A stretch of 64,000 nucleotides of DNA from Luscinia megarhynchos (lineage: Eukaryota > Chordata > Aves > Passeriformes > Turdidae): contig JAPFBE010000013.1 of the NCBI GenBank assembly GCA_034336665.1, positions 18,765,056 through 18,829,055 of the forward strand, in the 5' to 3' direction. The position numbers and the translations under genes are program-made. Position 1 is the first letter of the stretch, and every line of letters begins with the position of its first letter. Positions 27,601 to 42,200 of the stretch are shown here, one piece after another. The notes beneath the pieces were generated by a model. It saw nothing but the letters and a program-made list of their open reading frames with translations, was not told the DNA's origin and did no database searches.

Positions 27601-30600
27601 AATTTTTTAAGGAAAAATTGTATAGATACACAATCAGGTATAGACCCTGCTCAAAAAAAAAAAAAAAAAAAAAAAAAAGAAACAAACAAAACCAAAAAAC
27701 CACAGTAATTTAGATGTTAGGCCAATGTAAGAAAACATGCAGACTTCACATATAAGTCATTATTCCTGTCCTAAAAGGCATCAATCCTTTAAAATATCAT
27801 TTCTCCTTTCTAACAGAGTATAGGTCCACAAGGTAGAATGAAGTGCCTTGCAGACATTTCCACATTTCCTTGATTTAGCTCTACTTTTAGCCCTGGTTTT
27901 GTTAATGGGAGCAGCATAGTCTGTATTTTGTTTGGGGTAATTGTCCCCAGCTGGAACTGGAATATGGAAGATGACACAATATACACAACAATATCTATTT
28001 CTGAGGCTCACAAATTTCCATATTTCTGACCCGCCATTGTAGGTTAGTAGGAAATTTATTGACAGCTTTTCTGCTGGGTCACACACCTCTTATGATCCTG
28101 TTAAAAGAAAGCTTGAAGTCTTCAGCTGTATTAATTTATAAAATTACGTATCTATAGATGGATATATTTTTAAAGAAATCGTTAAGGACGTGACATTTCC
28201 TAGGATTTTCAGGAGAGATATATAACTTTGTACAACATGTGACATTCACCTATATTTCATCCATTAAAATATTCAGCACCTCACTGCAGTAATTTTTATC
28301 TTAAAGTATGTTTTCCCATTGTTTTGCAAGTTATATAGTAACTGAGGCAGCAATTGCATAACATTATCAATAAATTTGGATCTGCCTGCAGAGAGTATGT
28401 GCAAAGAGAAAGGGATTCTCTTGGATTTCCTGAACTTGTAATGAATTTCTACTGTCTTGAGCAGCTTCCTGCACTAGTAGATAGATATGAATTATACTGA
28501 AATATCAATGACAATGGCAAGGCAGCAGCAAAGTTTGTTTCCAAGAATTATGCCTCTGTTTCAGGACTCCAGATGTGGTTTGTGCTGAGTGTACTTTATG
28601 TACTCACATGACAGTAAACACCATTATTATTGGTCGTGGAAGCTGTTCAGACAGTATCAATAGATACCAAGATGTTAATTCAGCTAGTCTAATAAAAATG
28701 TAAATGCACCCATCCAAAATCTCTGTGCTTGACTTAAACCTTTATCTTATTTTTTTCAGTCTTCCTGACTCGTAAAGAAAGAGTATTTACTTAAGAAATT
28801 TGTGTTAGTCTTTTCCAGCTTGGCTGCAAAGATTGCAAGCCAGCCTCCTAGAAATTGTTTGATACTGTTGGAGAAACCCAAAAATTTGGGTGGAGATAGG
28901 AAAGTTTTGTAAGAATGAACAGCAATTACTTAACAGAGTGAACAAAATTATTTTCCCTTTCAGTTTCTAAAACCAGCTCAAAGTTGGGCAATGCTTTTGC
29001 TTTTCCTTTTCTTGTATGAGACTGTACAGTAAGAGGAGACTGTGTTGGTAATCCTGCTTTATAACAACGCCAGTGAGTGGTGGGTGAATTTTGTGTTTAT
29101 GTATATATATGAGAGGGTTCTAGTACCACCTTGAGCACATCGTAAAAAGTGTAATTCAGGGATCTGTGCTTGGTTAAAAGATCTTGCTGTGCAGTTTGTT
29201 ATATCTGATCAATTACCAGAAACTGGCAGTTATATTATCTATATGCTTTTCCAGATGCCAAATAATGTGAATGTTAATTCAGCATTATGTTGCCTCCTTC
29301 TGCCTTACCAGAAAAGATGTTCTCTTTGCTAATTCTAGCTGAGCCTAGTGGAAGGGAGGACCTGGAGGGGGCCAGCAGATGCCCTCTCCTCTTCATAAGT
29401 GCATTGATCAGCAGTGGGTTCATTCATGCCAGCCTCTTTGTCCCACTTCTCTCTTTTCCCATGATTGTTACACTACAATACTTTCCATCCCCCTCTAACT
29501 TTGCCCTTAGCAACATCCCATTGCAAGTCTTTAGCAATCCCTAAATACAGATTAAGGACTTGCAGCCTGAAGCCAAAAAATACTTTGTTTTGATTTCTGA
29601 ATGCAGTGGTCCATGAATTCTAATGATGCATTTGTAACACTAATTTAAGATTTATTCTGAGTTCATCAGTCAGCTCATTCTTGCATTGTTTTGCTTTCAA
29701 GTGCATATTGGCTGAGCCCTGAATAGGCTGTTTGAACAAAAGCAGAATTTTGTAGTGCATGTAAGTTGCCTGCTGCCATTGGTTTGATAGCCTAGCTCAC
29801 GGCATGGGGAAGTAAGTGCTGTCCTATGTTACTCTGATATGCCAGTGGCATGTGTGTTTGTTACATTCTGGTTGTCTTCATAAGCTACTAAGGTGGGAAA
29901 TAGAAGCTTTTTTCTTTTAATAACTTTATTTACTAAAATAATAGCCCATGTTTGGGGAATTATACCACTAAGAATTAGGCATGGATTTATCGAGGAGCAT
30001 TTCTCTGGCACATGTGGGCATTTTCCTAGAGTATTTTGTGGCTAAAGAATTGAAGTATTTCTGTTCTAAAAGGAGTTCTTAACCAAGATATTTGTTTTTC
30101 TAGCCTTAATGAAGGGGGTTAGACAGTAATAGATTCAAATAAGTGGTCTGAGAGTAGCAACCCTCCAAGCAAGTGCCAGTCATCAACAAGCCACTATGGC
30201 AAATGTATTTCAAACTTGTTAAATCTTGCCTTGTTTTGTAGGGATCCTTCATTTATGAGATTGTGGATCCTCACAGATGAGAGACAGGCCTATATTTTGT
30301 ATCTTTATCATGTATGTCTCTGTTATATACTGATTAATATTGAAATTACTTTTAGAGGCAGATGTTGGATTCATGCATCTGTGTCCAGACATTTCAACAC
30401 TAATTTTAATAAGTAACTATCCTTTTCTTACTAAATACAGTTCAAAGAAAACAAGAAATATTCAGTTGCAAACAGGATTGTCTGTACTCTATGGTGTAGT
30501 TTCCTCAAACTTGAGGTAATAATTTTATTTTTCAAACAAGCTTCTCTTCTTAAATATATTTTCATGTAAATAGTTGATCTGTTCTGTGAATCATAATTAC

Positions 30601-33083
30601 ATCCAGCCAAACATCCATATTTTTGTGACTGTCACATTTTCCTACCTACCTTCTATTTCAGCCATTTATCTCTTAAGCATTAAATGAATTAGTGCAAAGT
30701 AAATTATGGTTTTATTTAAGCTCTGGTATTCTGCAGAATTTTCATTTCTTTCTGTTGTGATACTCACCTCTCCCCAAGATTCCTGCTTCTTATAGACATT
30801 GATCTGTGGAATGGATTATGAAGACATAGGCATCATAAAAGAACACAGATTATCATGAAATATTTCCTGTAACTTGACAGAATTTAACAGTTGGGTGAGG
30901 CAATGTTTTAACACCCTGAAAATTAATTGAGTCATAGTAGTATCACATGATTTCAGCATTGAGGTGATGACTGATAGTCATATTTCTCAGCAAGAAGACT
31001 GAATCAGTGTGGAACCTCAGTAGTCTTCTGAACTTACTAAAAGAAATGTTGAATTTCAGTGGAAGACTTAAGAAAGAACTCCCATTTCTAATGAGTCAGG
31101 GCTCATTATATGGTATTGAAAAAGCTCTCTGCATTTTTATAATTTGAGGTGCCTTGAATATAGGATGGATATCATCCCAGAATAAAAGGATTTCAAGGCA
31201 TGTGTCCTCCAGTCCATGCATAATGCTTTGATACTGTGCATCAAACCAATAAATATAAATTGAAATTACATTTGCTCTACTCTTAACATCTATATAGTAG
31301 CATGGGTAGTTCTGCTCAGGAATCATGGAACCATATGTCTAAATTAAGATATATTCTAAGTACAGAACAGAAATTTACTGTTGCATCCCGGGTATTGAAT
31401 GGATATGTTTAATAATTTAATTTTCTGATTTCAGTTATAATGATTTTATTGTCTTAAATTCAGTGGTTCTAAAGAAGTGACTTTTTAAATCTTCCTCTAC
31501 TCTTAACAGCACTCTCTCAACATCTAGTCTCAGCCTGCTTTCCTAAATACTTCCTTTTGTGGGTTGTATTACAGTCATAAGAGCCATGAATTCTCTGGAA
31601 AATGGGAATGTGTTGTATTATTTATTAAGGCAACATTTGTTAAAGTCACCAAAATAAATCTTGATGAACAGCATATAACACAAAATATTTCCACAGAGAA
31701 CAAATTGCTACAGAACAAAAACACCTGCTAGAACTGATGAATTCTGAAAACTGCCAGGTTTTGTAGCTGAGATGTCCAGTGAGGCATTAACAGTCTGTTT
31801 ATTGCCATATTTTGTTTAGCAGTTAATCTATTTCTATACTGCTACACAAGTAATTTTTAGATATCAGCCAGAATTAATTCTTCCATTTATGGAGCAAGGG
31901 AAAAGTGTTTCCAAGTACTTGAATAACTTTCTTTCACAATCCTTGGACATTTTACTGATAAATCCATAAATTTTTGGAGTTTTGAAGACTGGCTTTGTAG
32001 TTCTTGAACTTTCAAGGTCATGCTTTAAAATAAACCTGTTGAATACTTTGTGAGAGTTATAAGAGTCTCACAGATGAGTTTAAAACGGAGGGAAACCAAA
32101 TTATTTTAAAGTGTTGCTTATTTCTAGTTTTTAGTCTCAATACAAAAAATGTCCAAGTGGCTACACAGGTCCCACACTTTTGTACCCCTCTAAATATTAA
32201 AAAACATTTTTGTAAATGAAGAGGCATTTGCACTTTGGGGCTCCTTTTTATAACTATTTCTTTTTTCCACACTACTTTTAACAGCTGTTTTTAGTGCTTA
32301 TCTTGGTTATTGGGAGCAGGTGAAACCCATTTAAAAGACTAATTAAACCATTAAAGTACATCCATAGAATGATTTTCCAGTGAATTACATGCACAGAATC
32401 AGTGAAGTTAAGTTAGAGTGGTTTTCCCCACTGGCACAACCTTTTCAGAAGTGCAGCAATCTTTGGATTTTTTGGTACTGCTTTTCCTTTTTCTCTCTTT
32501 ACAGAAATCTGAGTGTAAGAGAAAATAGAATAATTTCTTTTAGCTGGTAGAATTCAAGGTGCCTGTTACACTGAAATACACAGGAAATTCAATCTTTTAT
32601 TTGTAGTTAAACACCTAGATGAATGCATCTAAACTAGAATAAGAACTCTATGTAGAATAATCTTTTCTTTTTTTTAAAGCTACACTAAAAATAATTTTGG
32701 TTGGTGTAGAGTGAGCCTGTGGATATCTTGCTGGAATCTCCTAAGACAACTTCTGTCGTGTTGCAGTTAAGAGACAAGAGAGCTTGGCTTTAAATATTCA
32801 AGAAGGGCAGAAATCTCTGACATCTGGTTTTCAGACTAAGGGAAAATCTTATTTCTGAAGAGGAATTCCCCAAACTAAAATAAACATCTCAACCTTTGTT
32901 TTAATCAAAGTATTTGTAATTTTGAACTCCATGAATTCTAAAGAAAACAGCCTAAAGATCACAAAGATTGGATAATGTGTCAAGAATTCACTGACTAATT
33001 GACTTTTTCTTATTAATTTCAGATTAATCTCTTTTCCAAGTAAATAGCACCTCTGTACTAATTGCTTTTTCATTCATTTGCAG
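24680..33083 (+). other. ABI3BP intron 2 (8,404 nt)
   Basis: GTAAGA to CATTTGCAG. AT-rich unique sequence with an A26 run at 27653-27678. No gene, no clear CR1 copy. A CR1-like ACAGAATCAGTGAAGTTAAG stretch near 32396 is too short to call. Open frames are 125 codons or fewer and unrecognised. Confidence 0.85.
27653..27678 (+). repeat. poly-A run (A26) followed by A/C-rich sequence
   Basis: 26 consecutive A, then GAAACAAACAAAACCAAAAA. No recognisable retro-inserted sequence was seen directly upstream, so it is annotated as a simple repeat only. Confidence 0.9.
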
Positions 33084-33152
33084 ATGCAGAGCCACGGTAT
33101 TTGGTTTCAGTAAGACCAGCACGTGTTTCAAATAACAAGAAATCTTGTTCAG
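33084..33152 (+). CDS. ABI3BP: ABI3BP exon 3: end of N-terminal module
   Basis: Encodes D87 (split codon), residues 88-109 and the first base of codon 110. The acceptor is CATTTGCAG and the donor CAG|GTATTT, phase 1 at both ends, so its 69 nt could be skipped without a frameshift. The peptide runs DAEPRYLVSVRPAR, then VSNNKKSCS. DAEP-Y followed by V-VRPA and KKSCSG are recognisable mammalian ABI3BP landmarks. C108 could be a disulphide cysteine. The basic NNKK stretch and the following GRNKTQK at the start of exon 4 make a polar hinge before the FN3 domain. Confidence 0.93.
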
Positions 33153-33783
33153 GTATTTTAATATTACTGCATCTCTTTCTTAAAATATTTGAAAGAAAAC
33201 AGAACTTTTTGCTGGGTTTCTCTGAAAAGATATTTCTACCTGAGGGCATTTGACTGGGATACACAAATTCCATTTGTGGAAAGGTAAAATGTAGGACACT
33301 GTTTTCTAATCAATAGTCAGACACATGGTGTAAAAAATATGAAGATGTACCTAAAGATTTTTTGCATGCCGTTCTTACAAATGAGAATCGAAATTTAGAA
33401 TACTAACTTCTGATGTTTAAAGACATTCAAGTTATCTTCCCAAACTACAAGTAAGGATTCCTTCATCCATAGATGTGTTGATGCTCTTTGTTTCCCATTG
33501 GAAAATGGTGGTGTGTGTCTCTATGTCTGTCTCTGTATCAATACTACAAAGTTTGCTGATGCAAGAAGTTATGGAAAGAGTGATATTTCCAGCTGAATCT
33601 ACACACAGCAGAGTAGAAATCGGAATTTTATTCTCATCAGTTTCAAAGCCTTTCTGTGTGACCTTAATCATGTCATTAATACTGTTAGTTCTGAATTCCT
33701 TACTTTATTATGGAGACTTAATTCTGTACATTAATATGGAGGCTTTTTTCAGGATGACAGGACTGTTGCAAAAAATAAGTTGA

Positions 33784-33925
33784 TGACCTATGCCTGGAAG
33801 CACTAAAGGTCAGGTTGGACAGGGCTCAGAGAAACTTGATCCAGTTGAAGATGTCCCTGCTCATGGCAGAGGACTTAGACTAGCAGGTCCTTAAAAGTCC
33901 CTTCCAACCCAAATTATTCTATGAT
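33784..33925 (+). mobile_element. CR1-type LINE 3'-end fragment, sense
   Basis: About 140 nt: GGTCAGGTTGGACAGGGCTC, AGAGAAACTTGATCCAGTTG, AAGATGTCCCTGCTCATGGC and CCCTTCCAACCCAAATTATT, then CTATGAT. This is the CR1 3'UTR including one copy of the ATTCTATGAT-like tail. Confidence 0.9.
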
Positions 33926-34048
33926 CTTTAGATGATTTTTTTTTCTCTGACTCCTGGTAATGTTTAAGATAAATACTTTTTTCCTCTTGGCCAACCATAA
34001 CATAATATGTCTGGAAAGATTTTGGAAAGTGATTTAGGTTTCGGATGC

Positions 34049-34079
34049 ACTATATATATATATACACACACATATATAG
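34049..34079. repeat. (TA)n(CA)n microsatellite with inverted arms
   Basis: ACTATATAT and its inverse ATATATAGT flank a TATATATACACACACAC core. Simple repeat that could form a hairpin. Confidence 0.85.
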
Positions 34080-35154
34080 TTTTTTAATGTAGACTTTGTA
34101 GCAGCATTTTATCATCAACATAAAGTAAAATCCAACGTGGTTAACATTTTTAAATATATACACATATTGGTTGAAAATACAAATCAGACTGTCATTTGGG
34201 CTGGTTAAGTGAAGAGATAATAGGGCTCAAAAGGCATGAGAAGAAACTTAGTCAAATCTGTTTCACAACAGTGAGAAGTAAATCCTTTAGATCAGTGGCT
34301 TATAAACTTTCAGGAAATGTTGGTCACCTGTAAATTTTGAGGAGGTACAGATCCCTTAGATTTTTTAAGTATGCAATGTGATGTAGAGAATATATTGATT
34401 TCAATCATCTTTCAAAGACCAGAGATTCTCATTTGGGCCTGTAGCAATCCACAAACTACAGGTTCAAAATAGATCATTTGCTCATTTCCATCCATTAGCT
34501 TTTAAACTTTCTTTAAAATAAGTTCTTTCTTCACACAAGAATTGTACTCCTTCATACAGAGTAAAGTTGAAGTTCAGCATCATGCAAAACCCGATTTCAA
34601 CGTAGTTGATAATTAAAAGAGGAAATCCTACAGATGCACTGACTCAGATCTACCTGCAGTTAAAAGCAAAAGAACTTTTATAGATTTTATTTTACTCTTA
34701 AGAATACTCTAGAAAATATTTATTATTTGTAGTGTTACTGAGAAACCTGCCAATAAATTACAATTTTTATCACATCCATGGAGACTTCTGATGTCCTGCA
34801 CCCTGTCATGTCTTCTGTGATACAGTCCAAGATAGCCAGAGTTTTTAATTTAATCTATCTAAAGCTTATTCTTATACTAAGCATACCTAAACCACCAAAC
34901 GATAATTTTTAAAAATTGGTTTTAACTGAATATTTGGTAGAAAAAGTGACCATGGGCACCATCATTGCCACTTTTGGTAAATCATATGTTAGAAATATGA
35001 AGCATGAAAAATAGAGAACTTGTTGTACATTTCTCTTCAAGAAAGAGAAGTATATTTAGAAGTATATTTTCATCTACTTAATTATCCAACTGCAAAAACT
35101 TTTCCTTTGCACAATGCAGGAGAGAGAAATTAACTTTATATGTTTCTTACATAG

Positions 35155-35287
35155 GTCGGAACAAGACACAAAAGCCTCTGCAGCTGGTGGTTGGTACTCT
35201 CAGCCCAACCTCTGTGTTTCTCTCTTGGGGCATCCTAGTCAACCCTCAACATGACTGGACAGCAACAAGTAACTGTGCTAGTGACAG
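35155..35287 (+). CDS. ABI3BP: ABI3BP exon 4: fibronectin III domain, first half
   Basis: Encodes G110 (split), residues 111-153 and two bases of codon 154. The acceptor is TTACATAG and the donor CAG|GTAACA; entry is phase 1 and exit phase 2. It holds strands A to C of an FN3 fold: KPLQLVVGTL, then SVFLSWG with the core tryptophan W134 conserved in FN3 domains, then a loop NPQHDW and C150. The phase-1 entry and an internal phase-2 split are common for FN3 domains coded by two exons. The blocks KPLQLVVGTL and VFLSWG are near-identical to mammalian ABI3BP as I remember it. Confidence 0.95.
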
Positions 35288-36122
35288 GTAACAGCAGAAA
35301 AGGATGGGAGTTTATTACTGTCATGGTTTCATTCAGTGCAGCTCTCTGCTGTGATAAAGATAAATTTTACGATGGAAATTAAAATTAGTAAGCAGTGGTT
35401 CTGAATGTGAAGTTTTCTCATTTGCTCATGCTAGCATTTTGCAAATCTTTATTTGACAGCAAGTTTAGTCAGATGTCTACATGCTGGATCACAAATCTTG
35501 CTATTTCACACTTGACCCTTTGTTCTTAGACTAATGACCTCGGCTCGACCTCCATTTTTATCTGAACCAACTGAAACTTTGTTAAATCACAGGAGATATT
35601 TTACTTTAGAATTGACTGAATAAGTGTAAAAAGTATTTTGTTGTGCTGAGGGGGTGAATGATGCCTTAATACTATTTGATTTTTCTTTCCTTTATTTTGC
35701 TTTCCTGCTTTTAATACAGTACTTCTATCATTAATGTTAAGAGGATCTCTTCTAGGCCAATATTTTTGGCATTTACTGGGTGGCACAGTGGGTGGGAAAC
35801 TCAGGAAGACTCACCAAGTAGCAGTTTCAAGAGAACTTGTAGTACAGAAGAACTTCTCAATTAAGTGCACTATTATGGTTTAGTCAACACTTCGGCAGAA
35901 GAATATAATTATTTAAATAGCTTATGCAGATGTTTTCCCTACTTTATCTTTTTGTGTGCTCTTTATATTCTTCCTTGACAACAGCATATTTTTTTTCCCT
36001 TCATTTACATTGTGTAAAGCTCTATTCTATTAGTGTTTTGTAAAACTAAAAAAGAAACGTGCACCCATGGGATACATTTCCAGCTGTTTTGCAAGTGTTA
36101 TCTTTTGAGTTTAAAATGCGGT

Positions 36123-36218
36123 ATTTTTCTGGTTTTGTTTTTGGTTTTCTTGGGGTTTTTTTGGTGTGGTTTTTTTTGTTTTGTTCTTGGTTTTTTGTTT
36201 TGTTTTGGTTTTTTTTTG
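36123..36218 (+). repeat. T/G-rich low-complexity tract
   Basis: About 95 nt of T and G with only a few C (units GGTTTTG, TTTTTTGG) on the transcript-sense strand of intron 4. The 84-codon open frame rich in F, L, G and C over it is an artefact of the composition. Confidence 0.85.
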
Positions 36219-39200
36219 CATAATTCAGAACACTACTTTTACCTGTCTAATATTTGTCTAATTTGTAGCTGTCTAATTTTGACTTGAATTTTCTTACTCA
36301 GGTGTTCATAAGAAAACTCTGGCTGACACGATTAAACTGGATGTTAAACACAGGTTATGTTAAAAAAAAATACCATGTAAGCAGAATGACATTTTTCATA
36401 CCTCACAAAAGGACTAATCCTTTTCAAGCATCAGAAATTTCTTACAAAAAAATTTGGATCTTCACCACCAACCAGAATTTTAAACACTGTTGAAAAAACG
36501 TTAATGTTTGTTAGGAAGCAGTTATGGAATGCTAGTAAATGTCCAAGGATTAAAATTTGATCAGATTTTTTCTTCAGCAGAAATAAAAGTTCATTTAGGC
36601 TTAGATTTTGCTCTTTCAATAAAGAAAGAAGCAAATATTTTCATACTGTGAGAAACTGAAGAAATGAGCTGATCTTGGATGAGCTTGTAAAGTTTTCTGA
36701 CATAGTGATTTTAGCACCATTTTTACCAAGGAATTTATCTTTATGTGATGTGTCAGCACTGATGCTGCAGCACCCATTGTGCAATGGGAATGAAGAAGAC
36801 TTCAGGAGAAGCCTAAATGCTGTATTAATCCTCCTGGAAATTCAAGGCAAATGGTATCCACCACCATGCCTTCATCAAATCTATGTTTTCTCCCTATATA
36901 GCTGGATTTTCTTTTTGATCATTGATTCAAAGTTTGAACAAAGTTTTTAACTTGGATTTTTCAATTAGGGCAGTATGCTACTGGTGCCTTACTATGTGTA
37001 GAATATATTCTGAGGTATTCCTCCTCTCAGGAATTACCTTTAATGTGCACTCCATTTTAGTGCAATATTGTCAGACAGGAGTAGCTAGTTTAAAAACATT
37101 TATATCAAATCACAAATTATCTTATCAAAGATAGATATATACCTATAACCAGATTTCTGTTTTGCAATCAAGCATAACAATGAAGTTAATGAAGGAAAAA
37201 AAAAAGTCACTTAAGTGGTGCTCTTATTAATTTTACCTTTACTGGACCAAAGTGCTTGTGATTTGTATAAATGATGAGAACAGTTGTCCACGTGACCACA
37301 GTGTGTATATCTAGAATTTAAGAGAGATTACATCCATGTATATTTCTAGCCGGTGTGTAGAAGAAAAACTGTTAATTTATTACAATAATTTGAAAGACTG
37401 TTGATAATGTACAATAAGAAAAAAACAGGAAGCAGCCCATGCTTAGGCAGTTGGCGTTGGGACAGAAGTATAAGACTTAAAAAGCACGTAACAGATTCAC
37501 TGATATTTCAGTCTATTTCTGGAGCAGTCTACCTGACTCAAAGATTTTTCATCTGGCATATTCCCTGTACTGATTGTTAATCATCCTCAAGATTGCTGTT
37601 AGCAGCTAACCTCTAACATTTGTCATTGGCCTCTTAACTCAGTTCTGTCAGTAAATATCCCACCAAGGTTTACATTTGTAACTCTCAATGCTCTGAAATG
37701 GAGTCACTGTTCTTGGCCTCAGATTTTACCATCTCCGTGTGGATGTTAGGCTTTTGTACAAATGTTGCATAATAAAAGTTATTTCAATGTGTTACTGAGT
37801 CAGAAGATAGAAACTACATGGAATAGTTCTGCTGCCAAGATTTTCTCTAGTGTGAGTTTGACCTCAGTGGGATATTCCTTGGAAGATCTGGTTTTGTGAA
37901 CAAATGAGTTTGGAATAAGAGGTGCAATATTCTCAAAGCCATTGATGTCTTTTACTGCTTCAGTGGAATTATTGCTTGCTCCTTCAGTGCACATACTGGT
38001 CTTCTGCACCTATGAAATTTTTAAGAAACTGCAATGAAAAAAATTTACTGTGACATTTTTCAGCAAACCATTCCTTTGGCTTAACTCCCTACAGATTAAG
38101 AGCATAAACCAATAGAGTGCTACATATTTCCTTCAAGATAAGCCTAAATGCTAATCCCTTGTTGAAGCAAAAGTATTCACTGCCATTTTTGTGGACCAAA
38201 AATGAAGGGTGAAATTTTGAAGCATTCTTGAAGTGACTATTATCTTTCATCGGACTTTTAGTGCTAGAATTTAAAATAAAAAGATCTAAATCAAAAAACT
38301 CAAGTGATTAGTTTTATGTAACTGATGAAAACTACAAAACACCAGAAAGCACAATTGGTGGAACCTTTCTCAACATCCTCTGCTTTCTGACACCAGTGGA
38401 AGACAGTTGATGAGGGAAGATGGCAAAGTCATGATGTGCTGCTCCACAGCCATGTTCAGTTCCTCTTTTTTATTATTTCCAAGAGAGTAAAAGGCTTGTT
38501 TCCTCTCTGCCTATCTGTGTTCAAACAAATATTAGTGGACAGATTTGTCAAAATAAAAGTACTTGGGCTTCATTCACTGTCCATCCAGGTCTGAAAAGGA
38601 GAGAATACTCTGTAGATTTTTCTTTCTTTGTATTTGCTTTGATTAGAACACCTCTGTAGCTGGGGGTTGAAAAAGTTGGACTTCAGCTTTCCGTTCTTTA
38701 GGAAGAAAAGTCAGAGGATGGAACAAAATCTGTTATTTTCCATGTTAAATGAAGGCAGGGTTTATAGATACAGTGGAAATACAATATTCTAGTGTGTGTA
38801 TTGCATAGGAAAAAAAACCACACTTTCAGATACATGCAAAAAGAGGAATTTAAGACCTGAAGGTATGTCTTTTTTAAGTTAAAAACTAGAACAAATTCAC
38901 ATTGGCATTGTTTTAATTTGTTTGCCAGTGATTTAAATGTCCTAATATCATGCTTGCAAGTAGCACAGATTTTGTGTTTTGTTTTCTTTTTATCTGATGC
39001 TTTAAAAAAAAGTAAGAAAAATGATAAGGGAAAACCAGAGAAGAATCTGTACTTAGTCTTTATGTTTGTATAGTATGCAGAAGTAGGATTTTTAAAACCC
39101 CAAATTCAGAAAGATGTGCCTGTCTCCTCCTGTGCCTATATACAAACTTCTATCATTATGCAGCTGCCAACTAAGTCATACTTTGTGTTGTGTCATACAA

Positions 39201-42200
39201 AATGTATTTTGAAACATAACAGAATTTCTTAAAGGAAAACATATAAGTGCAAATACACTTTTGGAGGTTTCAGATGCTTGTCTGCTGCTGCTGTGGGAGT
39301 GCATGCTAAATGCTTGTTTAAACTGGAATGATTTGTTGCTGTTCAGTCTCTCCCTCTTCTGAGCTTCTCACTCTTCATTTCAATCATTCATTCTAAAAGT
39401 TTTAAGTAAAATAAGTGAATTTTAGTGATCATGTAAAAGTCAAAACTAAATTAGAAAGTGCTTTGCAAACTTAACTGGTAACTCTCACTGGTGTCATTCT
39501 TTCCATTTTTAATATATGCTGGTGTCTTTTACTTCAAAGTAAACTTAGCAGTAAAGAAGGAAACAATATAATCAACTTCATGTGCCAATTTGCTCAGTAT
39601 TCAGTGTCTGAAAAATCATAGTTCAAACCATTGCTGTTATCACTGTCTAACATTAAATGGATGCTGCACTTCTAATGAAGCCTAACTGTAAATCAATTAA
39701 ATACCTGGTATGCTGATAGTCTCTTTTTAAAAATTCTGGTTACATTTGTATGAACAAAAAATAAATGAGCTTTATAATCTTTTGTCTCTGGCAACACAAA
39801 ATCACAGAGCTGGAATGTTCTTATATCGCCAAGGCTTAATTGTTTGTTTAGCGTTACATGTGACTAAAATAGTCATGATTAAATTGTTTGGAGTTTTGGT
39901 TGGGACCTGGTTCCAAATAAATCCATATTTACGTAAACTGACCTAGCCTTGATATCTCATAAAATCACCTGCCTTACAAGATTTCCAGTATCTAAGTGTT
40001 TGTGTCTGAATATTTGACTGTACTGGCAAGTTCTGCGAATCTGGCTGAAAAGAGATTTGGTTAAAAAATGGAAAAATGACACTGGAATCCTTGGCAAAAC
40101 ACTATCATTCACACTGATAGATGAAAACTTAGTATCTTGCCTATCCATCCCAGAATTTTACTTATTTTAACAGTGAATAACATTTGCTTTATCTCAAAGG
40201 CAAAAGCCCTCTGTGCTGTTTCTTTAAAATAGTAATTTTATTTTGATTTCTAGTGCAATAAAAAGGCTGTCTCTAAACTGAGCACTGCATTCCATTGCAG
40301 AATTTTAAAAAACAAACTATATGTAAGCTGAACATAGAAGAGAACAACCTTCTGTGTCAGGTTGAGAGTCTTTTATGTTAACTTTGCAGATATTGTAATC
40401 ACTACAGTGATTGACCTATGAGTAACCTTGTCCTCTTGTGGCTTCCTTTAAATTATGAACTTGCTCTTACGTATTTTATTTCTGCCATCACATTTTGTGT
40501 ACATCTTATGTAGAGGCAAGCAAAGTAAAAATATCATCAAAGATACAGAGTTTTGAGAATGCAGACACTAAACATTCAATGATGTTGCACAAATGCATAT
40601 GGAGAGAAGAACTCTTGATGAATGTAGGCTCTTTATTCCTCTGCTGTGGTGGGTTTTTGGTTTTTTCCTGGTTATTACAGCAATTTAATTCTGGGTATAA
40701 CAAAACCTCTCACTGCTCATGACACCTTTTATTTTAAATTGTTGGAGTTTTAGCTGTCTAGTGAAAAAGGGAGGAGGCAAAATTTCCCTGCAGTTCCTAG
40801 GGTGGCCTGATTGGTGGTATCTTCAAATGAGTGAAGCATTGCCTGTAAGGGGGAGGAGAGAGGGAGGTACTAACTTTTATGGAGTTTGACAAAAGAGCTC
40901 TAATCTTTTCTACAGTGCCAGCTGGCAAAGAAACAGAGTGAACCCTGCAATCATTTGATTAACATTTGTTCTACATAGAAATATGAGTATTCAATAAACA
41001 TTTTTCTGATAAAATGTCCCCCACCGAAACACATAACAAATCACTTAATCAAAATTAAATGTTAAATTAAGTTAAATATTGTTAGGTCTTTACACCTGCT
41101 GAGAATCTAGATTAAATAATTTCTCACCAAGTGTAGCTGGGTGTGCTATCTTCTTGCTGAGACATCAAACCAGTATTCACAGGTAGGAACAGCATTCCTA
41201 GGAGTGTTCCACAGTGCATTACTTGGATATTAGCTGTTGTGGTGAGCAATCAGTTTTTCCTTTCTTACCCTCACAGAGATAATGGGAAGTGTTTTATTGG
41301 AGAAACATGTGGTGCAGCTTTCCCTTCTATGTGACTATGACTGCACTCTATTTCAGCCTGCCTTCTGTCATTCTAGAGGGAGTCTATGAAGATGTTTTGC
41401 TGAATGTTTCCAGTTCAGCCAGCTGCACTCATTTTGTGCTTGTATGTCACTGCCACAAGGGGATTGATAGATGTGAGTGGTGACTGGATCTCACTGCTTA
41501 TTCATGTCTTCAATTATATGTGTTGACTGTTTGATATTTTTTTTTATGAGAGAAAGGTTTGAAAAAGGGAGAAATTAAAATTACAACAAAATTCAATCAG
41601 GACAGTGTTCTCAGGCAGACACTGAAATTGGCAGTTTGCTGGTCTGGTTTAACAATGAGTTGTTGTTCTTTGATGACAAAACTTGGCATTTCTGAATTTT
41701 TACTCTACAAACAAATGATTGCATTTCCCCAAAAAGCACATGTAGATATTTAGATGTTTTTAATAGTCAAATGGTTGTGACTTGCAAATTGTTAAATGGA
41801 ATTTCATTTTTATTGCTTTTTATTGAAATGGTTGAGGAAATTCTGTCATTGCCATCAGTGTTTTTAGTACTTGCTGTGGCACTTTTCCACTAAAATAATT
41901 ATACCCTTGGTGAAGTTTTTACAGGCTTGGAAATCTTGGAGTTGAGAGCACATTTCTTCTGTGCTGTATGTTTCTCTTTCTAATGACATAGTTTGGCACA
42001 ATTACAAAAATCCTCTTTTCAGATTTTATAGTAGTCTTGAATTTAAATGAAAGATAGGGTTGGTGGGGTTTTTTTGTGTGTGCAATTGTTCTTGGTGTTT
42101 TAATTCATGTTAGAGTGAAAGAATTTCCAGGTGTGGAGACAGCATTAAAAAGTAGAACATTTTGTCCACTAGAAACAAAGTGAGGACAGTTGCTTAAAAG

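Larger units (their letters stand above)
33153..35154 (+). other. ABI3BP intron 3 (2,002 nt)
   Basis: GTATTT to TTACATAG. Holds a short sense CR1 tail (33784-33925) and a TA/CA microsatellite (34049-34079). Otherwise nothing recognised. Confidence 0.85.

Noticed and set aside
32396..32430. CR1-like start (ACAGAATCAGTGAAGTT) in intron 2
   Set aside because: Similarity fades after about 20 nt; not enough to call an element.
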